Assembly (NCBI GenBank): GCA_015501595.1
Contig: JADNRX010000040.1
Span: 124,001 to 188,000 of the forward strand
Reading direction: 5' to 3'
DNA: 64,000 bases
Source of the DNA: Hymenopellis radicata
Lineage: Eukaryota; Basidiomycota; Agaricomycetes; Agaricales; Physalacriaceae
Shown here: piece after piece, positions 55,525 to 64,000 of the stretch
How positions within the stretch are numbered: the first letter of the stretch is position 1
Layout of the letters: each line of letters opens with the position of its first letter
Program-made: the position numbers and the translations under genes
Notes under the pieces: model-generated
The model's database searches: none
Seen by the model: the letters and a program-made list of their open reading frames with translations, nothing else
What the model was told of the DNA's origin: nothing

Positions 55525-56939
55525 GACTCCAAGTGCGCGTGTATACTGCTGCTAGTCTCTCCGCACGACTTGTCGACGCTGTGCCGTCCGTTTTTGATAT
55601 TTAAAAAGATCGTGAAGAGGCGGGATTCGACGGGTAAATGGCGTCCGACGCTGTGCCCAAATGTAGGCAAAGAGGTCCGAACAAGAAAGAGAAGAAAAGA
55701 CCGGGCACCGTCGTCGTCGAGGTGCGATAGTGGTGGTTGCAGGTCAACCAACAATGAAGCACAGGGTCCGGAGCCGCCGTTGGTCAGTCACGGATTACGC
55801 AATGCGTGACCCGTCATGCCGATCATTCTCGACTCATGTCAACGACCACACCGCTCTTCTTATTTACGTTGACAGTGTCATAGAGCCTAATAATCCACCT
55901 TCTTCGTCTATTCTGTTATTCTGAGGCCGCCGCGTAACTTGGTCAATTCCACCCACTGTCTACAGTCAATCTGCAACGGATTCGAACATCGCCGCCCACG
56001 TATCTATCGCTCTGATACCCTTCCTCCCTCCCACACCCTCAACCGCACTCATCATCGCATCCTATCCCTACCCGATACCTTCTCCACATTGTCAACAAAC
56101 TCCCTGCCCTCAACAAACTGCACACCACCTTCGATCGCCATACCCTCAGAGTCACTCGGAGTCGTCGCCTTCACAACCTCCTGTACTGCTCTTGTCTCGG
56201 TTACCGACACTGCCATGTAAAGGACTCCATACAGTTCTATGTTTTACTCGCTCGGAGAGCCAGATTATAGATGACGAAGGAACACCTACCTATCATAAGT
56301 GAACTGCTCAATTTCCGAGTGTAACTATACCATCACTATAGTCTCGTCTCTTTATGCTCCCCTTCTCTTTCGTGTAGCCGGAACTGACTGTGTTTGTCAA
56401 CGAGTAACCACAAAGGATTAGCTCTTCTCGAATTTGCACCCTTTACTCGCCGCAATACAACCTCTTTCATTCGCCTTTCACACGCAGCCAAGCTCGGAGG
56501 CGGATTGAAAACGCTTGAGAACAAGGTTATAGAGGACAATCTGCTCTTCTTTGGTTATGGAGTCATATGCATGCTTGACATCCGCTTGTGAGGCAGAGCT
56601 CACGAATTCGAGCTCAGGCATCCTATACCTGAACGCCGGAGCGTCCGAGGCTGAGGTGCGTACTCGCATAACTACGCTCAACATTGACCGACTTTCCTTG
56701 GCAGATCCTCGCAGCAGTGGCGTATAACTGGGGCATGGAGAAATGGAACAATTTGGGCTGTGATGGAAATGCGATTGCGATTTTGGCAAGTTGTTCTTCT
56801 CATCCGTAGCATGTTTACTAAAAACTATATTAGTATGCGATCCATGTAAGCTGAGGCTGGTGAACACATATCTACACACAATGCTATTTTACGACAGTTC
56901 AGGTCAAGAGGATGCGGTGATACTGGGTATGATTACTAC
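55525..56939. other. Upstream region of RPB1 and spacer to MYND copy 3
   Basis: The divergent side of RPB1 holds its promoter, but no clear TATA box was seen near 55525-55650. Open frames at 55939-56220 (+) and 56394-56879 (either strand) are short. A plus-strand exon-like block near 56705-56785 (ILAAVAYNWGMEKWNNLGCD) with AG before it is possible but isolated. No gene can be supported. Confidence 0.4.
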
Positions 56940-58895
56940 TTATATGTCATTGTTAGGGAATAACAACTGCCTGTCATTGGCACGGTAAGTAACCGAATCT
57001 CCATACCGCACTCTCCGCAAATCCTCGTTCGGAAGCAAGTACAACCGCCGTTCTGTCTTACCATGGTTGAAGGTAGGCAATACCATGCATACAAGGATCC
57101 CCTCTCCTGCTGACCATCTTCGCGCCAGCTCGGCAAAATTGTCCAATGACTCAAACAAGTCTATCCGATAACTCACTTCCTTCGTCATCGGCACGTCGTT
57201 AGTAGTGAAATCAAAGACATGGACGCGAATTAACTCGCGGGAAACTCTTGGATCCCAGCTGGCGAGGGTATACTTGAGGAATGCGATTTCAATGGCCGAG
57301 CGCTCTGCATTCTGCGCGACTGTGGAACTGAGCTCAGTTGTCTTTCACTTTTTCAACACAAGAGACGAACCTGTAAGAGACTTCCGAATCTCAGCACACC
57401 GCTCTCGATGTCCGTGGTGCCAGCTGTCTCTCTGGCAGGATGTACAGCAATAGAAGAAGAGGCGACATGCAGCACAACACTTTGGCTTTTTCACGTCGTT
57501 GAGATTCGGACACTGTGAGGCAGAAAGTGAGTCGTCACTGAAACTTCAATACTCAGTAGTAATCCGCTCACCGCACCGTTATCGCACAGTGTATCCGGAA
57601 TCCGTATACGGAAAACCTTGCGCAACCAATTAAATGATTTGACGCAATGCTGCCACGACACAAGCGCAGGGTCTCGTCGAACAGCCTCGTCATGCAAGAG
57701 TCGCTTGAGCAGGCGACGGGCAGGGTGAACGAGCGAGTAGCAGAAGAGATACGTGGTAATGCGATTCAAGATGTGCGACCATACTACGTTCCCGACGTCT
57801 TTATCTAGAGGTTTGTTCTGCTGGAGGTAGCGCAATTTGACCACCTGGTGAAACCGGAGGAGATGCAAGATAACATCATGGTCAGGATCTAGGATCTGGA
57901 GTCCCACCCATACGACGTCGCCTTCATCCAGCAAACGACTGAGGCGCATAACGACTGTGTTGACACAATCCAAAGTCGCGTCCAAGATGTGAATATTTTT
58001 GCCGAGAACGGTTACTTCTTTCTGCAACAATGGACAAACGCACAGAGCTTTCAAGGCGACACAGGTCCAGCGAACGTGATCCTGGCGGAAAGACTCTTCC
58101 CAGAAAGCAGGCGCGTCCAAGAAACCGAGGACTTCGTGCACCAGCATTAACATGAACACAGCCTGCGAAGCCTCCCTTTCGTCCGTCGACGTCATAAGCA
58201 TCTCGTAAGTTCCAACAACGGTGAACGTGAATGCTTTTACTACAAGGAAGGGTTCCTGCATAAACCGACGTTCGACATTGTTGGGCTTCACAGAGTGCAG
58301 AAATTCTATAATGTTGAACGCGGCCCAGACGTACTTCGGCTGACATTCGGATGTCGGAGTGGAGAAAATGTGAAGGGCAATAAGAGGGAATGTTTCCGAC
58401 ATGAAAGCTCGGGTCGGGTTGGAGTGGTCGGGAAGCCCACATAGTTGGGATGACAGCTGAGGGATAGTGCAGATGAGATCGATCAGGAAGATCATGGGCG
58501 CCGCCACATCGGCGTGGCGACCAAAGTCGCGTTGGACCATGATGTTTCTGGCTAGATAAGACATCCAGGCAGTCATGCGCGGCATGAGGCGCGAGATGAG
58601 TGGCATGAACGCATCGGTCGCGTTTACATGCTGGTGAAGGCCATCCTGGACGGCAACCTCAAGATGGCGCAGACATGCTACGACGAGAATTTCGGTGTCC
58701 CGGGTGTCTGTGGAAGGTCCTTTCGGTATAGATTCGGGAATGTTGGAGGAGAGATATCGCGATAAGCGAAGGAATGTGTGCTTATTTTCCACAACGTCTG
58801 AGAAATCAGGAATTTCCAATGACGAGGCGTGTTCAACCCTGCACAGAATACCTTTTAGACTTTTTGGGAAAATTTAGTATACATAAGGACATACA
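56940..58895 (-). pseudogene. MYND-finger protein, array copy 3 (premature stop)
   Basis: Exon 1 ends at 58895 (same FFNSHHH...EGAM end as copy 1), exon 2 runs 58838-57572 and exon 3 from 57512. The zinc finger is present (LCDNGACPNLN, CAAC, YCCTSCQ, HGHRERC), with one extra Cys (KCCAAC for KRCAAC). Shortly after the finger, the codon that is TGG in copies 2 and 4 reads TGA here (57345-57347), between AAG and AAG. Downstream the frame continues normally to 56940 (YRIDLFESLDNFAELARRWS). The protein would lose about 130 C-terminal residues. Exon 2 also has short deletions (KPNNVERRF). It is probably a decaying copy, although a truncated product with an intact finger could still be made. Confidence 0.7.
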
Positions 58896-59109
58896 TGGCA
58901 CCTTCAATCAGAACAAGCTCAAGCAAGTTGGCATGATGGTGAGAGTTAAAGAAGTCGGTGACCGTGACATTACGTGCAAGGCGAGTTGTTGGTACAATTC
59001 GGGGCAGAGGGTGTAAGTATGTTTACTGTACTATGTTATGGATGATAACACCTGTTTGCATCTTGTCAGTACATTTCAAGTCAAGAGGATCATACCGTAC
59101 AGCGTATCC

Positions 59110-61158
59110 TTACTGTCTACTACGAGGAAATAACAACTGCCTGTCATCGGCACGGTAAGTAATGGAAGATCCATGCTGATATCTCAGGAGATCCTCGTTC
59201 GAAACCATGGACAACCTCCTTTCTGTCTGACCATCGAAGATAGGAAATACCGCACATACAATGATCCCCTCTCCTGCTGACCATCTTCGCGCCAGCTCGG
59301 CAAAATTGTCCAAGGACTTGAACAAGTGTATCTGATAACTCACTTCCCTCTTCATTGGCCCGGCGTTAGTGAAATCAAAGACATGGATGCAAATTAACTC
59401 GCGGGAAGCAGTTGGATCCGAGCTGGCAAGGATATACCTGAGGAATGCGATTTCAATGGCCGAGCGTTCTGCATTCTGTGCGACTGGAGGACTTGGTTCA
59501 GTTGTCGTCCACGTTTTCAAGACAAGAGACGAACCTGTAAGAGACTTCTGAATCTCAGCACAGCGCTCTCGATGTCCGTGGCGCCAGCTATCTCTCTGGC
59601 ACGATGTACAGCAATAGAAGAAGAGGCGACATGCAGCGCAGCGCTTCGGTTTTTTTCTGTCATTGAGATTTGGACACTGTAAAGCAGCAAGTGAGTCGTC
59701 GCCGAAAGTTGAATACCCAGGAGTAATACCGCAGGGTTATCGCACAGTGTAGGCATCCGTTTACGGAAACCCTCGCGAATCATACTATATTGCAGGACGC
59801 GTTGCCCCAGCATAGGCGCAGGTATCGCATCCGAGAATCGGCTCATCAGGTGAAGTGCAGGGCGAATAAGCGAGTAGCAGAAGAGATACGGGGCAATGCG
59901 ATCCGAGATGTGCGACCATATGTCCACAACTTCTTTATCCTGAGGTTTATTCTGCTGGAGGTACCGCAATCTGACCACCTGGTCAAACCGGAGGAGATGG
60001 AACATAACATCATGGCCAGGATCTAGGATCTGGCGTCCCACCCATACGACATCGCCTTCATACAGCAAACGACTGAGGCGCAAACCGACTACTTTAACGC
60101 AAACCACAGTCACGTCCAATGTCGGAATATTTTTGCCGGTGCCAAGGAGAACGGTTGCTTCTTTCTGCAGCAATGGACAGACACACAGAGCTTTCAAGGC
60201 GATACAGGTCCAGCGAACGTGATCCTGGCGGAAGGACTCTTCCCAGAAAGCAGGCGTGTCCAAAAAACCGAGGACTTCATGCGCCGTCATTAACATGAAC
60301 ACGGCCTGCGAAGCCTCCCTTTGGTGCGTCGACACCATAAGCATCTCGTAACTTCCAACAATGGTGAACGTGAATGCTTTTACTACAAGGAAGGGTTCCT
60401 GTATAAAGCGATGTTCGACATCTTCAGCGTACGAGAGGTCGGCCTTCATCGCGTGCAGAAATTTTATAATGTTGAACGCGCCCCAGACATACTTCAGCTG
60501 ACATTCGGGCGTCGGGGTGGAGAAAATGTGAAGGGAAATGAGGGGGAATGTTTCCGACATGAAAGCTCGGGTCGGATTGGAGTGGTCGCGAATCCCACAT
60601 AGTTGGGATGACAGCTGAGGTATAGAGCAGATGATGTCGATCAGGAAGATCATGGGCGCCGCCACATCGGCGTAGCCACCAAAGTCGCGTTGGACCATGA
60701 TGTTTCTGGCTAGATACGACATCCAGGCAGTCATGTGCGGCATGAGGCGCGAGATGAGCCTGAACGCATCGGTCGCGTTTACATGCTGGAGAAGGCCATC
60801 CTGGATGGCAACCTCGAGATGGCGCAGACACTCTACGACGAGAATTTGGGTGTCCTGGGTATCTGTGGGAGAACCTTTTGGTATAATTTCGGGAATGTTG
60901 GAGGAGAGATATCGTGAAAGGCGAAGAAAGGTGGTTTTATTCTTCACGACATCTGAGAAATCAGGGACTTCCAGTGGCAAGGTGTGTTTAACCCTCCAAG
61001 TGCGCAATGGCTTTTAGTTCTTCGTGGAGATTTGGTATATACATGGACCTACATGGTACCTGTAATCAGAACCTGACTCACAGCCCGGAGAATCCTGGTT
61101 TACTAGTATGCTTAAGCAAGTTGTGATGATGGTGAGAGTTAAACGACGAAGCGATCAT
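59110..61158 (-). CDS. MYND-finger protein, array copy 4
   Basis: The start region at 61158 reads MIASSFNSHHHHNLLKHT, as in copy 2, but an 8-base insertion (near 61103-61112) shifts the frame of exon 1 before its donor at 61053. Exon 2 (60993-59730) opens VKHTLPLEVPDFSDVVKNKT and is intact. Its donor reads gtatta because five bases (AGCAG in copy 2) are missing, still a usable GT. Exon 3 (59676-59110) has an intact finger (CPNLNDRKKPKRC, CAACR, YCCTSCQ, HGHRERC) and C-terminal domain (YQIHLFKSLDNFAELARRWS). Translation may start at another ATG, for example one inside exon 2, or the copy may be impaired at its N-terminus only. Confidence 0.65.
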
Positions 61159-62608
61159 GTCATAAGCAGAATACACACTTAAATGCTCAGGCACAAATAG
61201 CTCCGAACCTAGCCGGCAGTCAAGTAAAGTAAATGTGATGTGATGGCTCTTACCACCACCACCATCAAACTACAAAAGTCGTCTAGCGACGCAACCCCAC
61301 AAAAAAACACGCAGCGGAAAGTTTATTCACGATGTCTACATGATGTCGTGGTGGCTTGTTCGTCGAATTATTACTTTTTTATTCCAAAAAAAAAAGCCTT
61401 TCCTCCTCGAAGCTCACGACGGTGTGCAATATCCACGGCCCCGGCGATTCCTACCTGCAAACGTCGACCTACCTCAGCTGTTCAGCGTCCATGTCCTGTA
61501 AATGTGTCTCTGCGAGAGCATTGTGTCATGGTACTATGATGTTAGACTGTCGTGGTCACTGGCCATTTTCTCCTACCTTCTCCCCGGGCTCGTCATGTTA
61601 TACCTACACCACGGGATACATCTGTTCAGCCTTTTCAGGTCCCTTCTCTCGTCCGTGTTGCAGATGAAGTCGTTGACTCTGCCCGCCGTTGCGCCCAGTA
61701 AAAATTTTAAGGTTCGGACAATGTGTTGCCGTACTCGGCAAGTGCCTGCCGTTGGAACTCCGAACTGAACTCCTCGGATATATCCGAGGCAACGTCGACA
61801 TTCAGTCGACAAGACGTCGATGGTGTCCAATCTTTGGAAACTACGTCGTAAACAATCCCTTAAATAGAAATATAGCACTGGCGGGCAGTTGGTAGGGTGG
61901 TGCGTGGTCTTAGGCTACGTGCCATGTACCATTGCCATGCCCGCTTCACAACGAGATAGGTGACATATCCCTTGCTTAGTACTTAGTCTTCTCTTCTCAG
62001 CCATTGCGCTATGCTGAATGACTACTACGAAGAGTTTATGTACCAGGTCTTTCCGTTTGCTGAGCTTTCAAGCTCTACCCTGGGAGGCAGTGCGGGTTTC
62101 CGTATTGTCTTACCAGGAGATTGGCTTGCTGGTGAAGTGAGGGGTAGTTAGGATATGTACAGTACATTGGTGTCGTACTGTAGCCTAGCGTCCGGCGATC
62201 TACATAGGTCCGTGCCGAGTAATTGATGATGATGATGAGAAGGTCACTGGTCGCGTCCTCCTAGGCTCCTCTTCAAGTAGTCCCGCCAAAATGCTTCCCG
62301 GAAGTTCCCGCTAAACGAATTGCATCGATATGCCGTCGCGCGCGCTCAAGGGCATGATAGTGTTGACACTGGGAAGTACACGCCAATAAAATCGTGAACG
62401 ACCGGCGATAGGCGAATTGAGAAGTCAGGGACTGTGGGCAAGGCGTGACATGCGGGGTGTGCATAGAAGTGTTCCGTCTGGCGGGCGAATCGCGAATCGT
62501 TAGATCTCCGTTGATGAGGAATATGTGTTCTTGTACATAGTACGATTTTACAACTTGTCAGTACATTTCAGGTCAAGAAGATACGGCACAGTGCATGATT
62601 ACTGTATG
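61159..62608. other. Spacer between MYND copies 4 and 5
   Basis: The left 75 bases are the promoter block shared with copy 2, and the right 330 bases are the 3' flank shared with copy 1. Between them, 61240-62270 is unique within the window, with an A10 run near 61386-61396 and trinucleotide runs (ACC/CAC near 61250, GAT near 62226). No coding exon is supported. Confidence 0.5.
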
Positions 62609-64000
62609 TTAGGGGAATAACAACTGCCTGTCGTTGGCACGGTAAGTAATCGAAGATTCATGCTGAAATGCCGCCAGATCCTGGTTCGAAACCAAGAACA
62701 ACCTCCGTTCTGTGGTCTCATGGATGGTAGGCAATACCACGCATATCAAGATCCCCTCTCCTGCTGACCATGTGGGCGCCAGCTCGGCAAAATTGTCCAA
62801 TGATTTAAACAAGTCTATTTCATAACTCACTTCCGGGCTCTGTATCGGGTCGTCGGTAGTGAGATCAAAGACATAGATGCCACTAGTGGAAGCGGTTAGA
62901 TCCACGCTAGAGAGGACCAGGATATACTTGAGGAATGCGATATCAATGGCCGAGCATTCTGGATCCTGGGCGGCTGTAGGATTTAGCTCAGTTGTCATCC
63001 ACGCTTTCAAATTCATGACAAGAGACGAACCTGTAAGAGATTCCCGAATCTGAGCACACCGCTCTCGATGTCCGTGACGCCAGCTGTCTCTCTGGCAGGA
63101 TGTACAGCAATAGAAGAAGAGGCGACATGCGGCGCAGCGCTTCGGTTTTTTCATGTCATTGAGATTCGGACACTGTAAAGCAGAAAGTGAGTCGTCGCTG
63201 AAAGTTGGATACCCGGGAGTAATCCGCTCACCGCAGCGTTATCGCACAGTGTAGGCATCCGTTCATAGAAAGCCTCGCGCAACCTGTCAAATTGTAGGAT
63301 GCATTGCTCAAACGACGTAAGCGCGGGGTCCTCGTCAGGTTTCGCATCCGAGAGTCGGCTCAGCAGGCGACGGGCAGGGCGAAGAAGCGCGTAGCAGAAG
63401 AGATACGGTTTAATGGAAGTCAAGATGTGCGACCATACTGCGTCCACCATAATAACCTTTTCATCTAGAGGTTTGTTCCGCTGGACGCAGCGCAATTTGA
63501 CCAGCTGGTAAAACCGGAGGAGATGGAACATAACATCATGTTCGGGATCTAGGATCTGGCGCCCCACCCATACGACATCGCCGTGAAACAGCAAACGACC
63601 GAGGCGCATAGCAACTACTTTGACACACCTCAGAGTCGCGTCCAAAGGAATGAGCTCGCCGGTGCCAAGGAGAACATTTACTTCGTTCCGCAGCAATGGA
63701 CAGACGCACATCGCTTTCAAGGCGATACAGGTCCAGCGAACGTGATCCTGGCGGAGGGACTCTTCCCGGAAAGCAGGCGTGTCCAAGAATTCGAGGACGT
63801 GGTGCACCGTCATTATCATGAACACAGCATATGAAGCCTCCCCTTCGTGCGTCGACGCCATAAGTATCTCGTAACTTCCAATAACGGTGAACGTGAATGC
63901 TTTTACTACAAGGAAGGGTTCCTGTATAAAGCGACGTTCGACATCTTCGGCGTACGGGAGGTCGGCCTTCATACAGTGCAGAAATTTTATAATGTTGAAC
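62609..64000 (-). CDS. MYND-finger protein, array copy 5 (5' part outside window)
   Basis: Exon 2 is open from the window edge (64000) to 63232 and exon 3 runs 63172-62609, ending TTA-TTC-CCC-TAA. The helical region includes MKADLPYAEDVERRFIQEPF and VVWVGRQILDPEHDVMFHLL. The zinc finger is complete (LCDNAACPNLNDMKKPKRC, CAACR, YCCTSCQ, HGHRERC). The C-terminal part has a 2-residue insertion (IQSPEVSYEIDLF). No lesion is seen in the visible part, so it may be functional. Similarity is highest to copy 1 in the last exon. Confidence 0.78.

Larger units (their letters stand above)
56940..64000. repeat. Right arm of the inverted MYND gene array
   Basis: Three minus-strand MYND units (copies 3, 4, 5) mirror the plus-strand units left of RPB1. 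By shared flanks, copy 3 pairs with copy 1 (first exon), copy 4 with copy 2 (promoter block), and copy 5 with copy 1 (3' flank). Confidence 0.8.

Noticed and set aside
1..64000. tRNA, rRNA, snoRNA genes and CRISPR arrays
   Set aside because: No A-box/B-box pairs, rRNA segments or regular spacer arrays were noticed by eye; a covariance-model scan would be needed to exclude small RNA genes.

Overview
The window is nuclear DNA of a mushroom-forming basidiomycete (Agaricomycetes). The evidence is the dense short GT-AG introns (about 45-65 nt), two FunK1-type fungal kinases, an Agaricomycete-type F-box gene, an expanded MYND-finger family, and conserved eukaryotic genes (transportin, SPC25, RPB1). 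No bacterial-type operons, rRNA, tRNA or CRISPR arrays were seen.

Layout. 1-1.8 kb: 3' part of an unknown gene of a lineage-specific family (+). 2.3-5.5 kb: transportin/KAP104 (+, 8 exons). 6.4-7.3 kb: TDP2-like phosphodiesterase (-). 7.5 kb: FunK1 kinase relic. 7.7-9.4 kb: probable coiled-coil gene (-). 9.45-22.66 kb: one F-box gene split by an 11.1-kb Ty3/Gypsy chromovirus (578-bp LTRs read as identical, 5-bp TSD) and, further downstream, by a 491-bp hAT-type MITE (8-bp TSD). 23.3 kb: a broken copy of SPC25 exon 1. 23.5-26.6 kb: an MFS transporter gene split by a second hAT-type element (1,179 bp, 8-bp TSD). 26.9-27.8 kb: SPC25. 28.2-30.6 kb: basic nuclear protein (-). 31.1-33.8 kb: FunK1 kinase (-). 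34-35.6 kb: proline-rich gene behind a duplicated 180-bp upstream block. 35.9-39.4 kb: three minus-strand genes, one BTB/POZ. 40.9-43.3 kb: second FunK1 kinase (+). 43.4-48.0 kb: two MYND paralogs (+). 48.9-55.5 kb: RPB1, largest subunit of RNA polymerase II (-). 56.9-64 kb: three further MYND paralogs (-), the last cut by the window edge.

Most notable. (1) The Gypsy element carries a third, intron-containing gene between pol and the 3' LTR, with its own TATA box. (2) The RPB1 C-terminal repeat domain is tiled over a run of phase-1 symmetric exons that includes apparent 9-, 3- and 12-nt microexons. (3) RPB1 sits between inverted arrays of MYND paralogs. (4) Two neighbouring genes are split by three transposons whose target duplications are all exact. 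(5) Single-base homopolymer length changes recur in unrelated genes, including RPB1, so sequencing or assembly error must be considered before calling any of these frameshifts real.

All functional calls come from reading the sequence and recalling protein families. No searches were run, and exon boundaries are manual.
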